Source: Ensifer sp. PDNC004
GTDB taxonomy: Bacteria; Pseudomonadota; Alphaproteobacteria; Rhizobiales; Rhizobiaceae
Reading direction: 5' to 3'
NCBI RefSeq assembly: GCF_016919405.1
Contig: NZ_CP070352.1
Span: 1,727,990-1,791,989 of the forward strand
Length of the DNA stretch: 64,000 bases
Numbering within the stretch: position 1 is the stretch's first letter; every line of letters starts with the position of its first letter. This document shows, piece by piece, positions 25,530 to 33,891 of the stretch. A model generated the notes under the pieces. The model was not told the DNA's origin, searched no databases, and worked only from the letters and a program-made list of their open reading frames with translations. The position numbers were made by a program, and so were the translations under genes.

Positions 25530-27745
25530 GCGCCAGCCTCTTCGGAAAATGTTCTGGCAGTTTCGGAGGCGGGCATCCATCGGCCGCGGAACAGCGTCCG
25601 ATCGACACGCTCTACGAACCGGGCTGTGGCGGCAGAGCCCGCTCCGGGCATGTCGTCCGATCCGACCATCTGCAGGGAAGGAAGCCAATAGGCCTCGTAG
25701 CCCTTTCCGCTCAGGCGAAGGGCAAGATCGAGCCCCTTCAGTGCTGCGCCGAGATAGGTCGGCGACAGGCCCGCGTCCTCCAACAGCGCTTCGCGCGGTA
25801 GGATGCAGCAATCGAGCGATGCGGCTGCAACCCTCGTCAGCTTCAGACGATTGACGGCGCCGACGGGATAGCCGGCGTAGCGGCTCGATTGCAGATGGTC
25901 GGGGCGATCGAGCGACGTGCTGCCGGCCCAGCGGATAGAGTGATCTTCATAGGCAAGGGTTGGCGAAATGATGCTTCCCGTCTTTGCCTCGTAAGCGCAA
26001 ACGAGTGCCTGATACCACCCGGCATTGGCTGGCGTCAGCGACGCGGTAAGCAGGATGACTGCATCGCTGTTCGTGCTCCCAGCGGCCGCTTGCGCCAGGT
26101 CGCATGCATCACCGGCGCCTTCGACGGAGACGAGCCGCAGCGGCAAGCGATAGAATTCGGAGAGTTGACGGATGTGGACCGCGTGCCTTCGGAACCCCTC
26201 GGCCTGGAGCACGAGCGCGATCGGCGCACGACGGGTTTGGGGATCAAGCGCGAGCAGCCCCAAAAGCGGTGCGAAGTCCGTCTCGGCTTCTCCTGCGATA
26301 AGAAGGATGGCGGTACCCTCAGCCTGGTCGAAGGGGCCCATGTCGACAACGGTCTCGATGGTCGGTGCGGTGCTGCGCGCCGCCGTCAGGAAAGGGACGA
26401 TCTGCCGGTCGATAATATCGGGCAGGGCCCAGCTTGTCGGATCGATCGAGCCAAGCAGCCGCAAGGCGGCGGCGCGGGCCGGCAGCCGCACCGGGAAAAG
26501 TGGCATATAGGCGCGGCGGGCATCGCGAAGGGTGAGCTCGAGGTGAACTGGTCCATCCGCCTCGCCGCCAAGCGCCTCGACCTGAGCGATAAAACCATGG
26601 GACCGGTGGTGACCGGAAATCGCGCTTCTGAACTCCGGGCGATCGACGAAGGCCTCTTCCACGTCGGACCGTTCGGTCCGGGTCCAGCCTGCATCCAGCC
26701 GCGCTCTGCCGCCCTGGCGGCAAAGCCGCACGCTTTCCACATGGCCTTCCGCGTCCAAAAGCCAGCCCGAAATCAGGAAGGCACCATCCTCACCCTGGTA
26801 GAGTGCATCCACGCCAAGGCGGACAGGAACCGGAAGGCTCGAGATCGTCTCGGTGCCATCGTATCCGCTCGCGGCATCGCGCAGGCGAAGCATGACCTGC
26901 GGCGAGCTCTGGCTCTGGAGCAGCATCGCGCGGATATGGCCGGGCGTATCGAGCGGACCGGTCACCACCCGGCGTTCGTGGAGCCCGGCATACCGCCAGG
27001 CGCCGCGGCCGCGATAAAATATGCCCTTGATGTCGCGTGCGCGGGGTAGGTCGTTTGCGGACAGCAGGCCGACAAAGCCGGCCGAGCCGTCAGGCGCGTC
27101 GTTGCGCTGGAAAATGGCGACGTTGCATTCGGCAAGGAAGGTATCGTCGCTCCTGACGATCGCCCGGCAGACGCCGGCAGGCAGGTCGTGCGCCCATCCT
27201 TTCAGGGCGATGGTGCCGTCATGGCCCTCGCCGAGGAGCTCGATGTACCCGTCGCTCGCAGCTCCCGTCTTGAGAAGGGTCGTGATGGCTGCGAGCCGTT
27301 GATCGGCATGCGGCGGCTTGATCAGCACGTCGACCAGGCGACCGAGCACGTGTAACAGTTGCGGACCGGCGATATCCTTCAGCATCGCCGTGACTTCACC
27401 AATCGAAGCGGCGCGTGGCGCGACCATGTAGCGCTTGCCGTTACCCGCCGTGCCGAAGCGCAGGGTCGTCGGCAGACGATCAGAGCCATCGAGCGGTAGA
27501 AGCGCGGCAAAGCCATGCGTGGTGGAAGCCTGAGGTGCCGCCAGCCGCCAACCGACGACCGACGCCATGACCTGGCTTGACGCATCTTCATTGATCTCGA
27601 CCGGCAACTGATCGGCCATCGGGCCACCGGTACCGATAACGAGAAGCATTGTTTCGTCGATCGGGCAGGCGATAATGCGCCCACCGCGCGCAATACGGCC
27701 AAGCGGTGCAGGGCTTGCGGAAAGGCTGAGTTCCGTACTGGGCAT
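25526..27745 (-). CDS. wgeF: large EPS II protein with repeated GW modules and a degenerate GT2-like end (WgeF/ExpE6 position)
   Basis: 739 residues from ATG 27745 (GAGG nine bases upstream; 11 bases after the wgeE stop). Three copies of a module with GW near its start and GF near its end can be read: GWRL...HGF at about 65-79, GWAHD...GFVGLL at 183-227 and GWLLD...HGF at 327-385. The C-terminal 250 residues look like a GT2 relative (AILLTASLTPANAGWYQAL ... GSIISPTLAYEDHSIRWAG) but lack a clear DXD, so catalysis is doubtful. No signal peptide. WgeB has a related architecture, so the two are probably paralogues acting on the same polymer. Confidence 0.75.
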   Translation of the reverse strand: MPSTELSLSASPAPLGRIARGGRIIACPIDETMLLVIGTGGPMADQLPVEINEDASSQVMASVVGWRLAAPQASTTHGFAALLPLDGSDRLPTTLRFGTAGNGKRYMVAPRAASIGEVTAMLKDIAGPQLLHVLGRLVDVLIKPPHADQRLAAITTLLKTGAASDGYIELLGEGHDGTIALKGWAHDLPAGVCRAIVRSDDTFLAECNVAIFQRNDAPDGSAGFVGLLSANDLPRARDIKGIFYRGRGAWRYAGLHERRVVTGPLDTPGHIRAMLLQSQSSPQVMLRLRDAASGYDGTETISSLPVPVRLGVDALYQGEDGAFLISGWLLDAEGHVESVRLCRQGGRARLDAGWTRTERSDVEEAFVDRPEFRSAISGHHRSHGFIAQVEALGGEADGPVHLELTLRDARRAYMPLFPVRLPARAAALRLLGSIDPTSWALPDIIDRQIVPFLTAARSTAPTIETVVDMGPFDQAEGTAILLIAGEAETDFAPLLGLLALDPQTRRAPIALVLQAEGFRRHAVHIRQLSEFYRLPLRLVSVEGAGDACDLAQAAAGSTNSDAVILLTASLTPANAGWYQALVCAYEAKTGSIISPTLAYEDHSIRWAGSTSLDRPDHLQSSRYAGYPVGAVNRLKLTRVAAASLDCCILPREALLEDAGLSPTYLGAALKGLDLALRLSGKGYEAYWLPSLQMVGSDDMPGAGSAATARFVERVDRTLFRGRWMPASETARTFSEEAGA

Positions 27746-27755
27746 GAGATGGGCC

Positions 27756-28487
27756 TCAGGTCCGAAGGAAGACGGAAAGGATCGCGCCTGCCGCAAAGCC
27801 TGCAAGGACAAAGAGAAGCAGAAACGCCGGCTTCAAATCGCCGTTCGAGCGCTGCTTCAGTGCGTTGAGGCTCTTTTCCATACTCGCGATTACACCGTCG
27901 AGCCGCATCAGATGAACGTCGAGATCGGTCAGTCGCTGGGTGATTTCTCCGCGGAGGTTCGCGACATCGTCGCTGATTGCTGCAAGTCCGGGGCTTTCGG
28001 CTTCATCGCCGTCGTCAACTTTCGACCGCAGGGCGGAACGCTGCGAGACCTGCAATTGCCTTTGCGCTGCCATCAGCACGTCGAGCTTGTCGAGCACTTT
28101 TGCAAGTGGCGCCGCAATCAGCGCCTCAGCGGCCTGTTCGTCGGGCTTGGGAACACGAAGCGGCAGTTCGCCGCCTTTGCCGGTCGCCGCAAGCACGACG
28201 AGTTCGCCGCTGCGCGCGCTCGCCATCTCAGGCAACGCGATTTCAAACGCGTGGTTGCCGTCGCCAATGCCGTTGCGCTTGAGATCGGGCCGGTTGCGGT
28301 CGGCGAGCGCCTCGGCGATCACCTTGCCGTCGAGAAGCACGCGAATGGCAAGCCGCTTTTCCGGGGTTTCAGGGTCGAATGCCCAGCCGAAGACGCGGCC
28401 CTGGTCGATCGCGTCCACGCGGCCCTTCAGCGGCTTTGCATTGTTCTGCTCCGGTGCGACGTCCGGTTTGTCGGCTGCTACAGACAT
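27756..28487 (-). CDS. wgeE: membrane-anchored EPS II protein with GW module (WgeE/ExpE5 position)
   Basis: 243 residues from ATG 28487. Residues about 22-85 form a classic accessory module (VFGWAFDPETPEKRLAIRVL ... RNRPDL ... GIGDGNHAFEIALPE). A coiled-coil-like region follows (LAAISDDVANLRGEITQRLT), and a single C-terminal membrane segment (PAFLLLFVLAGFAAGAILSV) ends the protein. This predicts a tail-anchored inner-membrane protein with a cytoplasmic, perhaps carbohydrate-recognising head. It lies between wgeD (11 bases upstream) and wgeF. No enzyme motif is present. Confidence 0.75.
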   Translation of the reverse strand: MSVAADKPDVAPEQNNAKPLKGRVDAIDQGRVFGWAFDPETPEKRLAIRVLLDGKVIAEALADRNRPDLKRNGIGDGNHAFEIALPEMASARSGELVVLAATGKGGELPLRVPKPDEQAAEALIAAPLAKVLDKLDVLMAAQRQLQVSQRSALRSKVDDGDEAESPGLAAISDDVANLRGEITQRLTDLDVHLMRLDGVIASMEKSLNALKQRSNGDLKPAFLLLFVLAGFAAGAILSVFLRT

Positions 28488-28497
28488 GGTCTTCCCT

Positions 28498-29760
28498 CTA
28501 GGCGGCGGCGGTTTCTCGGGGCTCGATCGCGTCGATGAGCGTGAGATAGCGCCGGGCAGTGGTATCGATATCGTTGGGCTTGCGGGCATTGGCCGAAAGG
28601 CGGCGCCGAAGGTCAGGGCTTTCCGCCATGCGGCGCATGGCGGCAGCCAGCGCACGCGGATCGTTTGGCGAAACGGTGATGCCGTTGACGCCGTCCTGCA
28701 CCATTTCGGCCATCCCGCCGATATTGCTGGCGATCACCGGTTTACGCTGGGACTGGGCCTCGCCGATGACCAGCGGTGCGTTCTCCCACCAGATCGAAGG
28801 CACAATGGTGCAGTCGACCGCAGCAATGAGGCCGCCGATGTCCTCGCGCCTGTAGGCGCCGCGCTGCTGGACGGAAGGCGCCGTCTTCTTGAAGAGCCGG
28901 GCGATCTCGTCCTTGAAGCTGTCGGCCTGGAAGGGCGCGCCCCCATGCACCCGCAGCTCAAAACGCAGGCCCTCGTCGATCAACTGCCGCGCAGCCTCGA
29001 GAAGCACGGACGTGCCTTTCCAGGGGTTGAGATTGCCGAAATAGCCGAAGACCGGCCGATCGTTCTCCGGCTGGCCCTTGCGCGGCGGCGCGTCCCGTGG
29101 CGGCAGGCCGTTGGCAATCACGTCGATTTGGTCGCCGTTAAGACCCCAGTCGATGAAACGTTGCCTCAGAAACTGGCTCGGCGAGATGAAGCGATCGACG
29201 GTTCTGAGCAACGCTTTCAGATGCTGCTCGCGCAACACGAAACGATCGAGCGGAATGTCCTTGAAACAGCTATGGCAACGGTCGGGGCTCGACTTGTGAC
29301 AAAGCTCCTTGCCGCTTGTGCGCACCATCAGCCCTTCGTGATGGCAAAGCGGATAGTAGTCGTGCAGGGTCATCACGATCCGGCAGTCGGGCAGGGTGCG
29401 GCGGACGATGTGCGGAAACTCCGCTCCAAGCAGCAGGAGATGGTGGATGTGAACCACATCCGGCCGGAAATCGCGCAAAAGCTCGGTGAGGTCGGGCACG
29501 ACGCCATAGAGGTCGATCTGGCTCATGAAGAAGCGATCGAAATGGCCGGACCACAACAGCACTTCGTCGCCTTCTGGGCCGATCGCCTGAAAGCTCGTGC
29601 CGGGCCGCACCTGGCGATGGGTCTGGTTGGTGGCGCCGAGGAAGAGCGCCTCGTGACCGGCCCGCTGATAGGCACGGAAGAGGTCGTGCGCGAAAATCTC
29701 CGTGCCGCCGGGGTGGAGCGCCGGATGATTGTGCGCGGCGACCAGAATGCGCTTCTTCAT
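28498..29760 (-). CDS. wgeD: GT4-type glycosyltransferase of the EPS II cluster (WgeD/ExpE4 position)
   Basis: 420 residues: KKRILVAAHNHPALHPGGTE, VHIHHLLLLG, a CHKSSPDRCHSCF cysteine cluster, FGYFGNLNPWKGTSVLLEAA and VPSIWWENAPLVIGEAQSQR. These are the acceptor and donor domains of a GT-B retaining enzyme, and the pattern parallels WgeG closely enough to suggest duplication. The start overlaps the wgeC stop (ATGA). Predicted to build the galactoglucan repeat unit in the cytoplasm; the specific sugar is not deducible. Confidence 0.87.
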   Translation of the reverse strand: MKKRILVAAHNHPALHPGGTEIFAHDLFRAYQRAGHEALFLGATNQTHRQVRPGTSFQAIGPEGDEVLLWSGHFDRFFMSQIDLYGVVPDLTELLRDFRPDVVHIHHLLLLGAEFPHIVRRTLPDCRIVMTLHDYYPLCHHEGLMVRTSGKELCHKSSPDRCHSCFKDIPLDRFVLREQHLKALLRTVDRFISPSQFLRQRFIDWGLNGDQIDVIANGLPPRDAPPRKGQPENDRPVFGYFGNLNPWKGTSVLLEAARQLIDEGLRFELRVHGGAPFQADSFKDEIARLFKKTAPSVQQRGAYRREDIGGLIAAVDCTIVPSIWWENAPLVIGEAQSQRKPVIASNIGGMAEMVQDGVNGITVSPNDPRALAAAMRRMAESPDLRRRLSANARKPNDIDTTARRYLTLIDAIEPRETAAA

Positions 29761-30602
29761 CCGCTCACACTCCTGCGTTCGGCGACGAAGACATCCTGGT
29801 AGTGACCGGCACTTTGACCTCGCCAGTGACCGAGCGATTTCAGGACCGTCGTGAAACCTGCTCGCTCCAGCGCCCGGTCGAGGAAGCCGTCGTCGAAACC
29901 GACGGCGGCAAGCGGCGGCAGACCGGGCACGAACCAGCAGGGGCCGTCGCCGCTGCGAACGAAGGCAAGGCGGGGATCTCGCCGGCCGTGTTCATCCTTC
30001 GCGGCGATGCCGTCGACCACGAAGGCCGTAACGAAAAGCCGCCCGCCGGGCTTCAGCATCCGGTTGATCTCGCTGAAATAGACGAGCACTTCGTCCGGCG
30101 GCAGATGGGTGACGATCGACGTCATGATGGCGAAGTCGAACTGGCGATCCGGGTAAGGCAGCTTCAGCGCCTTGCCGTTGATCCTGCCTGACGGGTTGTA
30201 GAGTTCGTGGGCGATGTCGACATGCTGGAAGGTGAAATTCGGATAGACCGGCGTGACGGATTGACGGCACCAGGTGACGCCGTCTTCCACCGGGTCGATA
30301 CCGACATAGCGCCCGTGATCGCTATCGAGATACTGCGTCAGCGGAACGGCCATGCGACCGATGCCGCTGCCAATGTCGAGCACGCTGCTTTTCGGCTGTA
30401 ATCCGCCCATGCGGATGAAGTGGCCGAGAAACTCCGCGCCGACAGCCCGGTAGTTGCCATCTCCGACGAAGACGCTGTTTTGGTCCGGCTGCGGCAGGAA
30501 ACGATTGGTGAGAACCGCCTGAAGCATGCCTTCGATACGGTCTTCGTTCTGTTGCCAGGCCGGCTGCAGGTTGTCTACGTGGCGAAGTGCGGGCTGGTTC
30601 AT
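29757..30602 (-). CDS. wgeC: SAM-dependent methyltransferase-like protein (WgeC/ExpE3 position)
   Basis: 281 residues. Class I methyltransferase motifs are clear: SSVLDIGSGIGRMAVPL (motif I, about 73-88), YVGIDPVEDGV (motif II acidic residue), FDFAIMTSIVTHLPPDEV (motif IV) and EINRMLKPGGRLFVTAF. Substrate unknown; galactoglucan is not known to be methylated, so it could act on an intermediate or on a different glycan. It is coupled by ATGA overlaps to wgeB upstream and wgeD downstream. Confidence 0.85.
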   Translation of the reverse strand: MNQPALRHVDNLQPAWQQNEDRIEGMLQAVLTNRFLPQPDQNSVFVGDGNYRAVGAEFLGHFIRMGGLQPKSSVLDIGSGIGRMAVPLTQYLDSDHGRYVGIDPVEDGVTWCRQSVTPVYPNFTFQHVDIAHELYNPSGRINGKALKLPYPDRQFDFAIMTSIVTHLPPDEVLVYFSEINRMLKPGGRLFVTAFVVDGIAAKDEHGRRDPRLAFVRSGDGPCWFVPGLPPLAAVGFDDGFLDRALERAGFTTVLKSLGHWRGQSAGHYQDVFVAERRSVSG

Positions 30603-32851
30603 GCGGCGCTCCTGGCGGCAGGCTTACGGGTGCTCGGCGCTGCCGCCTCTTCGGCGCCGAGGTAGGATGGCATCAGGGTGGTAATGTCTTGGTTCCAGCG
30701 CTCGGTATGCAGCCATGCATTGTACTGGCTGGCGACGCCGCGCGTGTAATCCTGGCTGCGGCTGATCGAGCGCCGCTCCAGATGGTAAAGACAGGCTGCC
30801 GGCTCATAAACGATATCGAAGCCGGCTTGCCGGATCTTGAGGCAGAGATCGCTGTCCTCGTAGTCGCCGATCACGAAGTCCTCGGCATAGCCGCCGACGA
30901 GGCCCCACACCTCCTTGCGCATCACCTGGCAGGCGCCGGTGACGCCGGGCACGCTGCGCATTTCCTGCGCCGGCGCATAGGCGCCCGGCATGCCCTTATA
31001 GAAATGGTGATTAAGCCAGATGTCCTGCTTGTTGCGGGCAAAATAGAGGCCCGCATGCTGCAGCGAGCCGTCCTCGAACAGCAGTTTCGGGCCGATGGCG
31101 CCGATCGACTTTTCCTTCAGCACCGGCAGCGCAAGCTTTTCCAGCCAGCCGGCCCCGCAGGGAACGACGTCCGAGTTGAGCATGACGATGACAGAACCGC
31201 GGGCAAAGCGTGCGCCGGCATTGCAGGCGCGGGCATAGCCGCCGTTGCGGTTCATCACCACGAGCTTCATCGAAAGCCCGTGAAGCAGATGGAAACCACC
31301 GAGCAGGTGTTCCGTCTCGTCGTGGATCTCCGGGGAATCGAGCACGTAGATGATCTCGGCGTTGGCCGCGACGAAAGGGTCGGTCGCAAGTCCCGACAGC
31401 TGGAAGCGCAGGAAGTCGAGCACCCGGTAGAGGGGAACGACGATCGAGATGAGAGGCGCGGCCATCATCGGGCCGAAGTCCTTGGTCTGGTCGACCCTGA
31501 TCGTCTTGCCAAGCCGCTGCTCCACGTCTCTCAGCGCCGGCGCAAGGATCGTGCGGAATGCCTGATCGTTGGCGTGCTGGGGCGGAACGGCACGCAGGAT
31601 GCGATTGCGTTGCGTTGCAGGATCGAAGGGTTGCGGTTTTGGCACCAGCGGCTTGACTGCGCCGGACGCCAGCCGCAACTGGAAGCGCGGCTGGAGAAGG
31701 GGGCCAAGCGGTTCGCCCATCGGCAGCCAACTGACAAAACCGGTCACGTCGGTCTTGGAGCCGTCCTCGGCGCCGCGGGCCCAGCCCGGAAATTCATACC
31801 AGTTGCCATCGAGCGGCAAGGCCGTGCCGTCTTCCTGGAGGTAGTCGATGCCGGCAAGGACGCCGTTTGCGTCGCGTGTCCAGCCGCCGACGAGCAGACC
31901 TTCCGACATGGCAAGGGCGAGGTCGATCTCGGCACCCGGATGGAGAGCGGACTTGCCCGCCTGTCTTGCCGGCAGCGCGGAGCGAAGCTGCAGGTCGATC
32001 GCAAGAGCCGTGCCGCTTTCCGGAACCTCGCTCAAGGACCGGACGACGAACTCGCGCAAGCCCGCCGCCGCGCCGTGCTCGGGCCACCATTGCTGGAGGT
32101 TGGGATAGCGGGAACCGCGCGGCGAAAGCTCGCGCACGGCGATACCGCGCTTTCCCATGATGATGAGCGAGAGCGCTTGGGGCGCGCGCGGCGATTCAAG
32201 AATGAAATGGCAGCGGCGCTGGCCGCGCTCGGTTCGGCCGGTTACGGCGAATGGCTGCGGCAGCGGCAAGATTGCTTCGGCGCCGAGCGCATAGATCGCG
32301 TTGATGTCGCCGAGTTCGGCGTTGACGGTCGTCTCTGCCAGATAGCGCCCATGCGCGAGACGACAGGCGATGGTTGCGGGGCGCTGCCCAAGGTTCAGGG
32401 CGTGGATCACGTCATCGACGAGCCCGATAAAAAACTCGTCGCGCGACAGACGAAACGCGCTTCGCCAGACCGTCAGCAGATTGTTGAGAAACTTGAGACG
32501 ACCTTCGGGCTGGAGATCGGAAAGCTGGGCCGCCAGATCGAGGAAGGCGAGCTTGGCGGTCGGTTCCAGAACCACCGTCTGCAGAACCTCGCCGTCCGCC
32601 GCGATTTCGGCGAGCTCGCGCTCGTTTCCGGGGCGCATCGCCCAGAAGATCCGCTGGCCCCCTTGGGTGCGCGGAAGCGCCATGCTGACGAGAGGTACGA
32701 GGGAGCGCGACGCGGAAAGGGCGTATTTGGTCTTTGCCGAGAGTTCGGAAGGTGCGTCCCAGATCAGCACAGCAACGTCGAAGCCGAGCCTGAATGCTGC
32801 GGCGCTTGTGAAGTCGAGGCCGAAGCTTCTGATACGGTCGTCTGCCGTCAC
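30599..32851 (-). CDS. wgeB: GT2 glycosyltransferase with N-terminal GW module (WgeB/ExpE2)
   Basis: 750 residues. The N-terminal 450 include a GW module (VGGWTRDANGVLAGIDYLQE at about 321-340, NWYEFP at 350-355, TGFVSW at 370-375). The C-terminal 290 are a GT2 domain: PLISIVVPLYRVLDFLRFQL from about 466, NGGYARACNAGARFARG, the metal-binding VMLNSDVVP near 557-565 and FVIGDYEDSDLCLKIRQAGF (ED base motif). Inverting, cytoplasmic, no membrane segment. It is separated from wgeA by 68 bases containing a terminator-like hairpin. Probably one of the main galactoglucan-assembling enzymes. Confidence 0.88.
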   Translation of the reverse strand: MTADDRIRSFGLDFTSAAAFRLGFDVAVLIWDAPSELSAKTKYALSASRSLVPLVSMALPRTQGGQRIFWAMRPGNERELAEIAADGEVLQTVVLEPTAKLAFLDLAAQLSDLQPEGRLKFLNNLLTVWRSAFRLSRDEFFIGLVDDVIHALNLGQRPATIACRLAHGRYLAETTVNAELGDINAIYALGAEAILPLPQPFAVTGRTERGQRRCHFILESPRAPQALSLIIMGKRGIAVRELSPRGSRYPNLQQWWPEHGAAAGLREFVVRSLSEVPESGTALAIDLQLRSALPARQAGKSALHPGAEIDLALAMSEGLLVGGWTRDANGVLAGIDYLQEDGTALPLDGNWYEFPGWARGAEDGSKTDVTGFVSWLPMGEPLGPLLQPRFQLRLASGAVKPLVPKPQPFDPATQRNRILRAVPPQHANDQAFRTILAPALRDVEQRLGKTIRVDQTKDFGPMMAAPLISIVVPLYRVLDFLRFQLSGLATDPFVAANAEIIYVLDSPEIHDETEHLLGGFHLLHGLSMKLVVMNRNGGYARACNAGARFARGSVIVMLNSDVVPCGAGWLEKLALPVLKEKSIGAIGPKLLFEDGSLQHAGLYFARNKQDIWLNHHFYKGMPGAYAPAQEMRSVPGVTGACQVMRKEVWGLVGGYAEDFVIGDYEDSDLCLKIRQAGFDIVYEPAACLYHLERRSISRSQDYTRGVASQYNAWLHTERWNQDITTLMPSYLGAEEAAAPSTRKPAARSAA

Positions 32852-32882
32852 GCGCTACTCCTGAAGGACGAAAAGGGAAGGC

Positions 32883-32908
32883 GCGCCCCACGGGAGGAAG
32901 TGGGGCGC
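32883..32908 (-). terminator. intercistronic terminator-like hairpin between wgeA and wgeB
   Basis: GCGCCCCAC and GTGGGGCGC make a perfect nine-pair stem with an eight-base loop, 12 bases after the wgeA stop. On the coding strand it is followed by GCCTTCCCTTTTCG. The weak U tract suggests partial termination or 3'-end protection rather than full stop. Confidence 0.6.
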
Positions 32909-32919
32909 ACCAGTCAATC

Positions 32920-33579
32920 TCAATGGATCGTGAAGTAGTGGTTCGGGTTCGCCTGGATATCGTCGGCATCCGCATTGACGAGCGTCAGCATATCGCCATG
33001 GCCGAAGTCGATGACCACGTTGCCACCAACCTGGGTGACGCGCGATGCCAGATCTTCCGGCGACGAAATGTCGAGGCCGTTGATGTCCTTAGAAATCTGC
33101 AGAAGGTCTTCGCCGGGCGTGAAGTCGAGGATGACGTCGTTGCCGCCGCCGCCGTCGAACACGAACACGTCGCTGCCTTCCCCGCCGGTCATGACGTCGT
33201 CGCCCTGGCCGCCGTTGATGATGTCGTTGTCGGCACCACCGAACAGGATGTCGCTGCCTCGGCCGCCCATCAGCAGGTCGCTGCCGCCGCCGCCAATGAG
33301 AATGTCGTTCCCGTTGTCGCCGTAAAGCAGGTCATCACCCTGGCCGCCGAACAGAACGTCGTTGCCGTTGTCGCCATGGAGAACATCGTCGCCCCAGCCG
33401 CCGAACAGGGTATCGCTGCCGTTACCGCCGAACAGCATGTCATCACCTTCGTCGCCGAAAATGGTGTCGTCGCCATTGCCTCCGTTCACGAAGTCATCAC
33501 CAGCGCGAGCATGGATGAAGTCGTCGAAGCGTGAGCCAAAAAGGGCGTCATCATACGCGCCGCCTTCCAACGTGGCCAT
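32920..33579 (-). CDS. wgeA: secreted RTX-type calcium-binding protein (WgeA/ExpE1)
   Basis: 219 residues with no classical signal peptide. From about residue 16 there are about a dozen tandem nonapeptides of the GGxGxDxUx type (for example GGNGDDTIF, GDEGDDMLF, GGQGDDLLY), which form a calcium-binding parallel beta-roll. A roughly 85-residue non-repeated tail (VFVFDGGGGNDVILDFTPGE ...) carries the presumed C-terminal type I secretion signal. The start has a strong site (AGGAG, seven bases). It is adjacent to the ABC and HlyD genes wgdA/wgdB, the likely exporter. In S. meliloti this protein is required for galactoglucan production. Confidence 0.92.
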   Translation of the reverse strand: MATLEGGAYDDALFGSRFDDFIHARAGDDFVNGGNGDDTIFGDEGDDMLFGGNGSDTLFGGWGDDVLHGDNGNDVLFGGQGDDLLYGDNGNDILIGGGGSDLLMGGRGSDILFGGADNDIINGGQGDDVMTGGEGSDVFVFDGGGGNDVILDFTPGEDLLQISKDINGLDISSPEDLASRVTQVGGNVVIDFGHGDMLTLVNADADDIQANPNHYFTIH

Positions 33580-33891
33580 ATGCTACTCCTCTTAGTTGTT
33601 GCTTACGTCATCTTGGTTGTTGCTTGCGCTCATCCCCGGTCTCAAACCGGTGGCGAGCGCGGCGACATTGCACTGCAAAAAAACATATGGCAACAGCAAA
33701 AAAGAAATAAAATCAGATGTACTGTATTATTGTCTGCTACCTACGATGTATATCGTGTATCAGTTTGATGATTATCCCTGAGATCTAAGGGGTGATAGAT
33801 TTGTTATTACTTAGAAATAAATTCAAAATTAGAAACAAATTGCCGGCGAAATTGAATTTCGCCGGCGGAGACGGTGTTGGAACCCTCTGGA
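33580..33891. promoter_or_regulatory. wgeA promoter region and wgdB 3' end
   Basis: 312 AT-rich bases with no gene. It must hold the wgeA promoter. I see no intact copy of the CTTCA-N5-TGAAG palindrome found at the other two EPS II promoters, only a degenerate half (ATTACTTAGAAAT, 33806-33818). ATTTGTT and AACAAAT face each other around 33799-33840, next to the wgdB terminator. Confidence 0.5.
33842..33866 (-). terminator. rho-independent terminator of wgdAB
   Basis: GCCGGCGAAATT, one base, then its exact reverse complement: a 12-pair stem. On the wgdB coding strand it lies 26 bases after the stop and is followed by AATTTGTTTCTAATTTTG. Confidence 0.8.

Noticed and set aside
27940..29802. A 620-codon rightward reading frame
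   Set aside because: Antisense to wgeD and wgeE, both supported by motifs and start overlaps; no domain is readable in it.
30587..32938. A 783-codon rightward reading frame
   Set aside because: It is antisense to wgeB, whose GT2 motifs are unambiguous; the protein it encodes is arginine- and glycine-rich without motifs, as expected of a GC-rich shadow.
32920..33579. Regularly repeated DNA resembling a tandem-repeat or CRISPR array
   Set aside because: The 27-base periodicity is that of RTX nonapeptide codons in wgeA; there are no unique spacers or conserved palindromic repeats.
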